DNA of 64,000 nt, taken from assembly GCF_003987335.1 (NCBI RefSeq), contig NZ_PIPK01000003.1, forward strand, positions 186,001 to 250,000, written 5' to 3'. Positions within the stretch are counted from its first letter, which is position 1. The number at the start of each line of letters is the position of its first letter. Positions 19,260 to 27,041 of this stretch are shown piece after piece. Origin of the DNA: Aliidiomarina maris (GTDB lineage: Bacteria > Pseudomonadota > Gammaproteobacteria > Enterobacterales > Alteromonadaceae). The notes under the pieces are model-generated. The model ran no database searches and was not told where the DNA came from. It saw nothing but the letters and a program-made list of their open reading frames with translations. Both the position numbers and the translations under genes were made by a program.

Positions 19260-19400
19260 ATGCGCGATACCAAGGGCGTGTTCGCCAGACTAAAGGCCTT
19301 ATGGCAGACTGACTGTGAATACTGCCGACGCATGCGCCTAGTGCTGCTTTGGGCATTGGTGGCAATACCTTTGGTGTTGTGGTGGATGAGTAAGCTATAG
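19260..19400 (+). CDS. Small single-pass membrane protein
   Basis: 46 residues from ATG 19260, which has an excellent SD (CTAAGGAGAATCCG) 10 bases after the mutH stop. A basic N-terminal half (MRDTKGVFARLKALWQ, then CEYCRRMR) precedes one transmembrane helix (LVLLWALVAIPLVLWWM). The CxxC pair (C19, C22) sits just before the membrane. It is not recognised as a named family. The strong SD and coding-like layout between two genes argue that it is real; it may be cotranscribed with mutH. Confidence 0.7.
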   Translation: MRDTKGVFARLKALWQTDCEYCRRMRLVLLWALVAIPLVLWWMSKL

Positions 19401-19440
19401 TCATAACGTATAGATTAGCAGTTTAGAAAGGAGTATCGAG

Positions 19441-20124
19441 TTGACACCACCGGTTGCTTTGCGCATTCGCCCGCATACCAAACGCAATGGCCGCATGTTT
19501 ACCGTGCTCGGCCTCGGCGGTTTGTTATTGCTGCTTGCGGTGCATAGTCAGGTGCCGATACCTTGGCCATTGCGCCTTACCCTAGCTGGGTTTTGCTTAG
19601 TAACTATCGCGCTGGGCATTGGCAAATTAATCGAGCCCGATACCAGTCTGGAAATTACCCCCCAGCAAATCACCTATTTACATTTTCGCGGCCAGTGGCA
19701 ATTACCATGGAACCAGATCCAGCGCTTCGACATTCCCAAAATGCAGCGTGGCATGGAGCAAGTCGAGCTGCCATTTCTAGCCATTCGCCTGCGCGATTAT
19801 GATCAGTTCCTAAGCGCACTCTCACCGCGCCTTGCGGTGCATCTGGTACACCAGCAACGGCCATTGATGATGCAAGCTATCCGCAGTGAAATGCCTGCCC
19901 ACCGCGAATATCTGGATTACGTGGATGTGCCAGACGTATTTACCACGGACAGTGGCAAAACCTTTCGCGGCGTATTAGCAACCTTCGGTATGCGGATGTT
20001 ATTGATGCGCGAAATGCTGGGCTACGATTTATACATTTCACAAAACGCGCTCGACCGACCTCTTGATGAATTTATTCGCTATTTGAAAGACTTACAAAAC
20101 ACGCGCCAACGCTATAGCGAATGA
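19441..20124 (+). CDS. DUF2982-like membrane protein
   Basis: 227 residues with two N-terminal transmembrane helices (about 20-38 and 43-60) and a cytosolic PH-like beta domain after LEITPQQITYLHFRGQWQLPW. It resembles DUF2982, a family of unknown function seen beside mutH in related genera (from memory, moderate certainty). The start is TTG 19441, supported by a perfect AAGGAG seven bases upstream. It converges with the EAL gene, the stops only one base apart, with no visible terminator. Confidence 0.7.
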   Translation: MTPPVALRIRPHTKRNGRMFTVLGLGGLLLLLAVHSQVPIPWPLRLTLAGFCLVTIALGIGKLIEPDTSLEITPQQITYLHFRGQWQLPWNQIQRFDIPKMQRGMEQVELPFLAIRLRDYDQFLSALSPRLAVHLVHQQRPLMMQAIRSEMPAHREYLDYVDVPDVFTTDSGKTFRGVLATFGMRMLLMREMLGYDLYISQNALDRPLDEFIRYLKDLQNTRQRYSE

Positions 20125-20125
20125 A

Positions 20126-20860
20126 TTATTGCCAATCTGGAATAGGTGCATGCTCAAGGGCTGGGCGAGCAAAAAAGTAACCTTGCTGTAAATCCACCCC
20201 AGCATGTTTGAAAAACGCGTATTCTTCTAAGGTTTCTACCCCTTCAGCAATCAGCACAATACCTAAATCTTGCGCCACGCGGTGAATGCCGTTAAAAATC
20301 GCTTGTTTGACTCGATCTACATGAATATTACGGATCATTTTCATATCCAACTTGAGCAAGTCAGGTTGAAAGTCTGCAAGCAAATTAAGCCCCGCGTAGC
20401 CCTCACCAAAGTCGTCAATGGCGGTCATAAACCCGCGTCGCTGATAGGTTCTGAACACGTCCACCAGCAAATCATGGTTCTCTACTTTTTCATGTTCAGT
20501 CACTTCAAAAATAATGTCTTGGTGGGGGAAATTCACCTTTTGAGCGGTTTGTAAGGTCTTAGCTAAGCAGGTTTCAGGCTCATAAATAGCATTCGGCATG
20601 AAGTTGATGGATAGTTTAGCGGGTAACTTAATTTGCGCCGCGGTCTCTATCGCGCGCACGCGACACGTTTGATCGAAACTATACAAGTTGTCAGCAGTCA
20701 CCTGACTTATTACCTGCCCAGCCCCTTCACCATTTTGCCCACGCACTAAAGCTTCATAAGCAAATACCTGCTGTGTAGCCACATTCACAATAGGTTGAAA
20801 CGCCATACGCACGGCGAACTCTAGGGGTGTATGACAGCTACACTGCACACATTTACTCAT
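20126..20860 (-). CDS. Stand-alone EAL-domain c-di-GMP phosphodiesterase with N-terminal Cys motif
   Basis: Single EAL domain (about 15-240) without GGDEF, TM segments or PAS. The catalytic set looks complete: EALVRG (E36), N86 in LSINF, E119 in FEVTE, D149/D150 in DDFGEGY, K170, AEGVE (E206) and QGYFFARP (Q226). The N-terminus MSKCVQCSCHTP carries C4, C7 and C9, possibly a metal or redox site. The start at ATG 20860 has GGAG six bases upstream; an in-frame ATG at 20872 has none. It is divergent from DUF432-mscS-rimB-rimK. In Pseudomonas fluorescens a phosphodiesterase, RimA, is co-transcribed with rimB and rimK, so a RimA-like role is plausible (inference). Confidence 0.85.
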   Translation of the reverse strand: MSKCVQCSCHTPLEFAVRMAFQPIVNVATQQVFAYEALVRGQNGEGAGQVISQVTADNLYSFDQTCRVRAIETAAQIKLPAKLSINFMPNAIYEPETCLAKTLQTAQKVNFPHQDIIFEVTEHEKVENHDLLVDVFRTYQRRGFMTAIDDFGEGYAGLNLLADFQPDLLKLDMKMIRNIHVDRVKQAIFNGIHRVAQDLGIVLIAEGVETLEEYAFFKHAGVDLQQGYFFARPALEHAPIPDWQ

Positions 20861-20969
20861 TCTGGGCTCCAAATTTTGATTAAGATCGGTATCTTACCTA
20901 CCATAGCACTTTACGTATAAACTGAAAAAAGCGATTATCCTAGTTCTATTTATCTAGCTATATGAGCTT

Positions 20970-21758
20970 ATGTTATACGCCAATGAGACCTTGCAATTAG
21001 AACTTGGTGCGACCGTTGCCATTGAAACGCAAACTGACACCTTGTATGTTCAACGCCAGTCCCAGCAATGGCGCTTGTATAAGCAAGCTCGCCCCCATGC
21101 ACAGTGTAATTTGGACCAAGCCTTGGTCGTGTCTCAACGTATTCCTCTGCCAGACAACTTAGAGATGGTAAAAAGTTGGATGAGTGGCGAGCAGGAAAGC
21201 ACTTTACGCATTGTGCCTTGCATGGCGGACCGCAACCTGGTCCTCAACCTGGATAAGCCCATCGTGGTGCCAGCGGGACGCCGGCCTAAGTTTTACCTCG
21301 CGTTACCACTTATGTACCAGCTGTATATTGGCAATTCGAAGCAACCTTTTTACGAATTCTTGGTTGAAAGACTCCCTTTCAGTTGGTTTGGCAGTAATAC
21401 GCGTCGCGGCGAACTGTGCTATCAATTTGAAGCGGAAGTACTGCAGGACTATGAGCAAGCCGCACCCATACCGCATCGCGCGATGCTTGAACTGCGCTTG
21501 TGTAATCGCGATACCGACCACTTAAGCATTGATAAAATTAACTTACCCGCGCAATTCTTGCCGGTATATAAGGTTGACGGAAGCCGCTATTGGACCACAG
21601 CACTGACGATTACCAATGAAAAGCTGACCGACGAACTCAGCCTGCATTATGCTAAATCGGTGCCTTGCCGCTACGACAGTTTACAATTAGTGAGCGAGTC
21701 ACGGTTACGCAGTGAAGCGCGCACTATTTTACGCGCCCTGGAAGCTATCATTGGTTAG
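20970..21758 (+). CDS. DUF432-like protein next to MscS
   Basis: 262-residue soluble protein with no signal peptide or TM helix and an all-beta look. It resembles DUF432, a family often encoded beside small mechanosensitive channels; segments such as YQLYIGNSKQPFYEFLVERLP and the end SEARTILRALEAIIG fit that recollection. First gene of a plus-strand run with mscS (65-base gap). Function unknown; a channel-associated regulatory role is inferred only from context. SD weak. Confidence 0.65.
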   Translation: MLYANETLQLELGATVAIETQTDTLYVQRQSQQWRLYKQARPHAQCNLDQALVVSQRIPLPDNLEMVKSWMSGEQESTLRIVPCMADRNLVLNLDKPIVVPAGRRPKFYLALPLMYQLYIGNSKQPFYEFLVERLPFSWFGSNTRRGELCYQFEAEVLQDYEQAAPIPHRAMLELRLCNRDTDHLSIDKINLPAQFLPVYKVDGSRYWTTALTITNEKLTDELSLHYAKSVPCRYDSLQLVSESRLRSEARTILRALEAIIG

Positions 21759-21823
21759 CATGCAGGTATTCACTGCAAGACCAGTCATTCTTAGTTTATT
21801 TATCTTAGGTAAAGTATAGCGCT

Positions 21824-22648
21824 ATGGAATTGTTTCAACAGATCATGCAGCCACTCCAAGGTGCCGATGGCGGTGCCTGGCTACGTGCCCTCGGCTACCT
21901 TGTGCTCGGTTTGGTGCTGCGCAACATTATTGTCTCTGGCATGCGCAAATATGTGGATAACCATACTAGCCCGCATAAAGCGATTTTATTCCGCCGTGCT
22001 ATTTCGTATTTAGTCCTCTTTGTTTTTGTGCTCATTGCATTGAGCGAGTTAGGCTTTCATTCCGGCGTGCTGCTGGCGGTCGCAGGTGTGCTGTCGGTTG
22101 CGATTGGTTTTGCGTCCCAAGCCTCTACGTCAAATTTTATCAGTGGTCTGTTTTTGCTCGGCGAAAAAAGCTTTAAAGTCGGAGACATTGTCGCCGTGCA
22201 AGGCACCCGTGGCGAGGTGATCAGCATTGACTGGCTGGCAATTAAAATCCGTACTTTTGATAATTTGTACGTGCGGGTACCCAATGATGATCTCATCAAA
22301 GGGCATGTGACCAACTTCTCCAAGTTTTCTATTCGCCGTCTCGACGTACAAATGTGGCTGGCACTTGAGACTGACTGTGCCGCGCTGGAAAAGCTATTAA
22401 ACCAGACCATAGTACACGAACAAGCCTTCCTGCATCAGCCCGCCCCAGAGCTGTTTCGGCTGCATGTCGGGGTGCTGGGTATTCAAGTGCAATATTCGGT
22501 CTGGGCACAACAGGAAGGTTTTTTCACCAGCCGTTCAAAATTGATTGATTTAATTGTACCGGCTATGCAAAATGCCGGCGTTGTTATCACCCAAACCCCA
22601 AGTGTCGTGCAAGGCCAAGATAATTCCTTCCGGATGCCCTATCCTTAA
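21824..22648 (+). CDS. Small-conductance mechanosensitive channel, MscS family
   Basis: 274 residues: three transmembrane helices (about 18-38, 52-72 and the pore helix near 78-105 with SVAIGFASQASTSNFISGLF), then the MscS beta domain beginning KVGDIVAVQGTRGEVISIDW and containing VRVPNDDLIKGHVTNFS. It would release solutes on hypo-osmotic shock. Follows DUF432 and its stop overlaps the ATG of a possible longer rimB frame. The SD is not strong. Confidence 0.92.
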   Translation: MELFQQIMQPLQGADGGAWLRALGYLVLGLVLRNIIVSGMRKYVDNHTSPHKAILFRRAISYLVLFVFVLIALSELGFHSGVLLAVAGVLSVAIGFASQASTSNFISGLFLLGEKSFKVGDIVAVQGTRGEVISIDWLAIKIRTFDNLYVRVPNDDLIKGHVTNFSKFSIRRLDVQMWLALETDCAALEKLLNQTIVHEQAFLHQPAPELFRLHVGVLGIQVQYSVWAQQEGFFTSRSKLIDLIVPAMQNAGVVITQTPSVVQGQDNSFRMPYP

Positions 22649-22677
22649 TGGCAATGAATAAGATTGAGGAGAACGCT

Positions 22678-23130
22678 GTGTCGTCAAATGACATATCTGT
22701 CGCAAATAAGAAGTTGTTAGGTTGGCGCGAGTGGGCTGCATTGCCAGACCTTGGTATCCACAGCATCAAGATGAAAGTAGACACTGGGGCAAGAACGTCC
22801 TGCCTGCATGCATTTAACCTTGAGCCGTTTGAGAAAGACGGTCAACCGTGGCTAAGAATTTGGGTACATCCGATTCAGGGCAGTGACCAAGAGCATATCT
22901 GTGAAGCCCCGGTGCTTGAACAACGCACCGTGACCGATTCGGGTGGTCATCGTGAAACACGTTACGTGATTGCAACGACCCTGGTGGTGGGCGGTGACGC
23001 GTTTAAGGTCGAGATAACATTAACCAATCGTGATACGATGAAATTTCGTATGTTATTAGGTCGACAAGCCATGAATGGGCGCTATATCGTCGACCCCAAA
23101 GCCTCTTACTTAACTGGGACAATCTCATGA
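22678..23130 (+). CDS. rimB: RimB-like retropepsin-type protease (DUF785, RimK-associated)
   Basis: 150-residue ATP-dependent-zinc-protease-annotated family with an aspartic-protease fold; the motif [13 protein letters not shown] carries the catalytic-type Asp (D35), and [16 protein letters not shown] is the family C-terminus. In Pseudomonas RimB cleaves the poly-glutamate tails that RimK adds to ribosomal protein S6. The start is GTG 22678, preceded by GAGGAG at ideal distance; the upstream ATG at 22648 overlaps the mscS stop but lacks such a site. The stop overlaps the rimK start by 4 bases (ATGA), so the pair is translationally coupled. Confidence 0.87.
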   Translation: MSSNDISVANKKLLGWREWAALPDLGIHSIKMKVDTGARTSCLHAFNLEPFEKDGQPWLRIWVHPIQGSDQEHICEAPVLEQRTVTDSGGHRETRYVIATTLVVGGDAFKVEITLTNRDTMKFRMLLGRQAMNGRYIVDPKASYLTGTIS

Positions 23131-24035
23131 GAATCGGCATTCTTTCGCGCAATAAGCAATTGTATTCGACTCGTCGCCTAATCGAGGCCGGCGAAGCGCG
23201 CGGTCACGAAATGGTGGTTCTCGATCCTTTGCGTTGCTACATGAATATCAACGCCAAAGAACCCAGCATTCACATGCGCGGTAAAGAATTACCAGAATTT
23301 GACGCGATTATTCCGCGTATCGGCGCCTCAGTGACTTTCTATGGCACCGCCGTGTTACGCCAATTCGAAATGATGGGCGTGTATCCGTTGAATGAATCGG
23401 TGGCGATTAGCCGTAGCCGCGATAAATTGCGCTCATTACAGCTATTATCGCGCCGTGGCATCGGCCTACCAGTGACTGGTTTTGCCAGTAAACCCAGCGA
23501 CATACCTGACTTAATTGACATGGTCGGTGGCTCGCCCTTGGTGATTAAATTGCTTGAAGGCACCCAAGGCATTGGCGTCGTACTGGCTGAAACTCGTAAA
23601 GCTGCAGAAAGTGTTATCGAAGCCTTTATGGGGCTGAACGCGCACTTTATGGTGCAGGAATACATTAAAGAAGCTGGTGGCGCCGATTTACGTTGTTTCG
23701 TGATTGGCGACAAAGTGATTGCCGCGATGAAGCGCCAAGCCAAGCCGGGCGAATTTCGCTCCAACTTGCACCGCGGTGGCAGCGCCACGCTGGTTAAACT
23801 CAGCGCGTCTGAGCGCGCTACAGCGGTAAAAGCTGCCAAAACAATGGGCTTGAGTGTTGCGGGGGTCGATTTACTGCGCTCGAACCATGGCCCACTGGTG
23901 ATGGAAGTGAATAGTTCACCAGGGCTTGAAGGCATTGAAACTGCGACAGAAAAAGATGTCGCCACACAAATTATTGCATTTATTGAGAAAAATGCGGGTA
24001 AAGCCAATAGCACGCGAACTAAAGGCAAGGGTTAA
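23127..24035 (+). CDS. rimK: Ribosomal protein S6--L-glutamate ligase RimK
   Basis: ATP-grasp ligase that adds glutamates to the C-terminus of ribosomal protein S6. Diagnostic are the start [18 protein letters not shown], the ATP-grasp core [20 protein letters not shown] and the Mg-binding [15 protein letters not shown]. 302 residues, the E. coli size being 300. Coupled to rimB by a 4-base overlap. A c-di-GMP-sensitive control, as shown for Pseudomonas RimABK, is possible given the EAL gene nearby. Confidence 0.95.
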   Translation: MRIGILSRNKQLYSTRRLIEAGEARGHEMVVLDPLRCYMNINAKEPSIHMRGKELPEFDAIIPRIGASVTFYGTAVLRQFEMMGVYPLNESVAISRSRDKLRSLQLLSRRGIGLPVTGFASKPSDIPDLIDMVGGSPLVIKLLEGTQGIGVVLAETRKAAESVIEAFMGLNAHFMVQEYIKEAGGADLRCFVIGDKVIAAMKRQAKPGEFRSNLHRGGSATLVKLSASERATAVKAAKTMGLSVAGVDLLRSNHGPLVMEVNSSPGLEGIETATEKDVATQIIAFIEKNAGKANSTRTKGKG

Positions 24036-24051
24036 GTAGCAGGACACCAGC

Positions 24052-25074
24052 ATGAAAGCCTTCGTATTACATGATCATAAAGTCGCCCCGGGTAGCCGAG
24101 CGAGTATCCATTTGCCTGCGGCGCGTTTGTACAACGACGCGCCTATGGACTTGCATGTAGAAGTTCTACACGGGGTTAAAAAAGGCCCTGTGATGTTAGT
24201 TTGTGCCGCGATTCATGGGGACGAGCTCAATGGCATTGAAATATGCCGCCGGGTGGCCGAGCAAATTGACCCCACCCAATTACACGGCACGCTGATGCTG
24301 GTGCCAGTGGTAAACATGTTTGGCTTTATTCAGCAATCGCGCTATTTACCCGACCGGCGCGACCTGAACCGCTGCTTTCCTGGGTCTGAGCGCGGCGCTT
24401 TAGGCAGTCGCTTGGCGCACTTGTTTAATACCCAATTGGTGCAGCGTGCGACCCACATTATTGATTTACACACCGGGGCAATTCACCGCAGTAACTTGCC
24501 GCAAATCCGCGTCAATATGGACAACGAAATGGCTTGTGAAATGGCCGAAGCGTTTAACTGCCCGGTGATTATGAACTCCAAAGATCGCGACGGTTCGCTT
24601 CGCGCACTGGCGGGAGAGCTGGATATTCCGCTCATTCTGTATGAGGCGGGTGAAGCACTACGCTTTGACACCGCGTCGATTGAAGCCGGTGTCAATGGCG
24701 TGACCAACGTACTGAAGATGCTGAAAATGCTGAAAGGCCGCCGCACACGTAAAAAAGTAAAGCCAGTGTGGGCGCAAAAGTCCGTGTGGGTGCGCAGTGA
24801 AAGCGACGGCTTAGTGATCAAGCTGGCCGAATTGGGCCAGACGGTGAGCCGTGGTCAAGTCATCGCTCGGGTAACACCACCACATGGTGGTCACAGTACC
24901 CCGGTCAAAGCGACTGTGACTGGCATTGTCATCGGGGTCAGCAATATCCCCGTGAGTAACGAAGGTGAAGCCTTGTTCCATATCGCGTGCTTTGACAGCG
25001 ACGAAGCGCCAATGGCAACAGAAATGGTGGACACTTTTGTGGAAGCTTACCAATCGGTGCCATTGAACGATTAG
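24052..25074 (+). CDS. Succinylglutamate desuccinylase/aspartoacylase family protein
   Basis: 340-residue zinc carboxypeptidase-fold protein of the AstE/AspA group. Zn ligands H55 and E58 in CAAIHGDELNG and H140 in IIDLHTGAIHR are present; LPDRRDLNRCFPGSE is the typical substrate-side motif. The C-terminal 90 residues form a biotinyl-lipoyl-like barrel (SDGLVIKLAELGQTVSRGQ). It follows rimK by 16 bases. Such proteins recur beside rimK; the substrate, perhaps N-acyl or poly-glutamyl amino acids, is unknown. Confidence 0.87.
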   Translation: MKAFVLHDHKVAPGSRASIHLPAARLYNDAPMDLHVEVLHGVKKGPVMLVCAAIHGDELNGIEICRRVAEQIDPTQLHGTLMLVPVVNMFGFIQQSRYLPDRRDLNRCFPGSERGALGSRLAHLFNTQLVQRATHIIDLHTGAIHRSNLPQIRVNMDNEMACEMAEAFNCPVIMNSKDRDGSLRALAGELDIPLILYEAGEALRFDTASIEAGVNGVTNVLKMLKMLKGRRTRKKVKPVWAQKSVWVRSESDGLVIKLAELGQTVSRGQVIARVTPPHGGHSTPVKATVTGIVIGVSNIPVSNEGEALFHIACFDSDEAPMATEMVDTFVEAYQSVPLND

Positions 25075-25112
25075 CCCACTCCCCAAGCTAGCGGTGCGCA
25101 ACGGAAATTACT

Positions 25113-25169
25113 AAAGCCCCACGCTTTTTGGCCGATAGCTTGGTTATTCAAGTTTCATCGTGGGGTTTT
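25113..25169 (+). promoter_or_regulatory. Long hairpin spanning the flgO-like gene's SD
   Basis: AAAGCCCCACG (25113-25123) pairs with CGTGGGGTTTT (25159-25169), 11 pairs with one G-U, around a 35-base loop. The 3' arm contains the GGGG that would act as SD of the next gene and ends in a T-run, so it could be a terminator for the rim genes, a translational lock, or both. Confidence 0.5.
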
Positions 25170-25171
25170 AT

Positions 25172-25819
25172 ATGTCTTTAGCTCACCTTAGTGCGCGCAT
25201 TTCATCCATTCTGGGTTGCCTGGCATTGGTGGCATGCGCGCAGACGCCAGTGTCGTCTACCCCTGGCGAGGCCTTACAACAGCATACCCAATATTTGGCT
25301 GCGGATTTATTTCCGAGCCGCACTATGACTCAGTTGAACGCTCAACGCATCGGTATTGGTAGTTTAGTGCCGGTACATAGTTTGCGCCAAGAAGGCAACG
25401 GCCGTGACCGTGTCATGGTGCAGCAAATTCAGGAAGGTCTGGTCAGTGCTGCCGCATCCCGCGGTGCCCATATTGTCGAATATCGCACCAGCACGCAATT
25501 GCGTTTTGACGACGGCCAAGAGCTGATGTTAAGCCGCGAAGTTGAAGAACTGAGTGTGCGTCAACGCTTAGATTATTTCCTAACCGGTACCTATAGCGAA
25601 GTCAGCGGTGGCCTGTTGGTGAACTTGCGCTTGGTCAATGTGCGCGATAACAGCGTTGCCCGTGCAGCGACGCACTTTTTCCCATGGGCCAGCATTCATG
25701 CCACTGGGGAGATGTCAGAGATTCGCTATAATCAGCTCTATCGACATTCAACGTCACCCAATGATGCGTCTATTTACCGTGACCCAGCGCCTGTAGGTGC
25801 AAGTCGTCCGCAACGCTAA
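25172..25819 (+). CDS. FlgO-family outer-membrane lipoprotein (copy 1)
   Basis: 215 residues with a lipoprotein signal ending LALVACA (lipobox Cys at residue 22), then a FlgO-type domain (about 45-180) with ARIGIGSLVPVHS-like strands, a QIQEGLVSAAASRGAHIVEYR helix and a strand pair YFLTGTYSEVSGGLLVNLRL. FlgO is an outer-membrane lipoprotein needed for normal flagellar motility in Vibrio cholerae. Start ATG 25172; an upstream GTG at 25160 falls in the hairpin arm. Immediately followed by a second, divergent FlgO-like gene. Confidence 0.8.
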   Translation: MSLAHLSARISSILGCLALVACAQTPVSSTPGEALQQHTQYLAADLFPSRTMTQLNAQRIGIGSLVPVHSLRQEGNGRDRVMVQQIQEGLVSAAASRGAHIVEYRTSTQLRFDDGQELMLSREVEELSVRQRLDYFLTGTYSEVSGGLLVNLRLVNVRDNSVARAATHFFPWASIHATGEMSEIRYNQLYRHSTSPNDASIYRDPAPVGASRPQR

Positions 25820-25829
25820 AGGCTTCATT

Positions 25830-26378
25830 ATGAATTACTTTTCCACACTTAAAACTGCTTTGTGCGTCATCTTGTTGAGTACACTGGTAGCCTGTACCAA
25901 TTACCCACCGCAAACTCACACGGATATCCGCCCATATGCCCGTGACTTAAGCCAGCAGCTGATGGACTCGGGCACCTACGTCCGGGGTGGCGAGCGGGTA
26001 ATGATTACGACTGCCGCATGGCTTGAAGGTGACCTTAATCAAGCCGATTTGCTGGCATTGCAGCTGCAGGAAGGTTTAACCGCAGAACTTCACCGCGCAC
26101 ATTTACATGTGGTGGAATTTAAAATGACCGACGGGGTGCGAGTCACCCCCCGTGGCGACTTTCCACTGAGTCGTAATTACATGGAATTACGTGAAACTCA
26201 AAGTGCGGATTATATTCTTGCCGCGACCGCGGTTAACCGCGTTGACGGCGTCACCATTAACGCGCGTCTGATTGAATTTAATAGCCAAGTGGTTGCTGCT
26301 ACAGCAGAAATCACGATTCCTGCTGCGGTAGTAAATGCGTTGCGCTCAGAGCAAGGCATTGAGCTAGTGGCGCGATGA
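25830..26378 (+). CDS. FlgO-family lipoprotein (copy 2)
   Basis: 182 residues from ATG 25830 (SD AAAGG). The lipoprotein signal ends LSTLVAC; a FlgO-like domain follows with ADLLALQLQEGLTAELHRA, then HVVEFKMTDGVRVTPRGDF and YILAATAVNRVDGVTINARL. It shares the overall pattern of copy 1 but with clear sequence divergence, suggesting an old duplication or a heteromeric pair. Ten bases separate the two genes, so they are cotranscribed. A 7-base inverted repeat (GTTAGGG/CCCTAAC, 26386-26414) follows. Confidence 0.78.
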   Translation: MNYFSTLKTALCVILLSTLVACTNYPPQTHTDIRPYARDLSQQLMDSGTYVRGGERVMITTAAWLEGDLNQADLLALQLQEGLTAELHRAHLHVVEFKMTDGVRVTPRGDFPLSRNYMELRETQSADYILAATAVNRVDGVTINARLIEFNSQVVAATAEITIPAAVVNALRSEQGIELVAR

Positions 26379-26447
26379 ATACTATGTTAGGGTGAAAACT
26401 TAAATCTCCCTAACGACGCTGGTTTATGATTAAACCGGGAGCCAACA

Positions 26448-27026
26448 GTGACCAAGACAATCATAGATAAAGCTTATGCCCTGCGCTGGTGTAACCACAA
26501 CGAGGCGCACTTTGAACGTGTGTTGAGCACCTTTTATCAACGCTATCACGACGTATCTTGGTCATCTCTAGCCCCTAGCGACGTACAACGTCTTGCGCAC
26601 GATTTAAAAAACCTTGCCCCAGCCTGCGGCGCGCCACAGCTCGCCGATTATGCCGCCAGCTTAACCTTACCCGCGCCGCTGCCGACCGCTCAGCAGCAAG
26701 ACACATTACGTCAACATTTACACACCACATTGCAAGCAATAGCTGACCAATACCCGCAACTTGTCTATACTGGTCAACAATACGACATAAGTACTACACA
26801 AAAGTTATATAACGAGCTCATTCAACAACTTGATCAACATAATTTGAAGTCGTTGAGTTTATTTGAGCAGTGGGTGAGCAGCTATATCAGTGAAGCCATG
26901 GCGCCTCAACCACAGATTGACGTAACAGCGATTCGGGAAGTGTTGCAACGCTTTCATTTCCCGCATGCCAAACAAATGATACAAGCGGCGGTGCACAGCA
27001 CCAGCGGCGATACCATAAAATCATAA
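26448..27026 (+). CDS. HPt-like helical protein
   Basis: 192 residues, GTG start at 26448 with GGGAG seven bases before. The segment VQRLAHDLKNLAPACGAPQL (residues 46-65) looks like the HPt phospho-transfer motif, with H51 as candidate phospho-His, followed by a second helical half. No TM or signal. It sits directly before fapA (15 bases), so the pair may form a signalling unit. The HPt call rests on one motif; an unrelated helical bundle is possible. Confidence 0.55.
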   Translation: MTKTIIDKAYALRWCNHNEAHFERVLSTFYQRYHDVSWSSLAPSDVQRLAHDLKNLAPACGAPQLADYAASLTLPAPLPTAQQQDTLRQHLHTTLQAIADQYPQLVYTGQQYDISTTQKLYNELIQQLDQHNLKSLSLFEQWVSSYISEAMAPQPQIDVTAIREVLQRFHFPHAKQMIQAAVHSTSGDTIKS

Positions 27027-27041
27027 TAAAGGTAGCCATTG

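Noticed and set aside
23339-24028. Minus-strand frame within rimK
   Set aside because: Antisense to a strongly conserved ATP-grasp gene.
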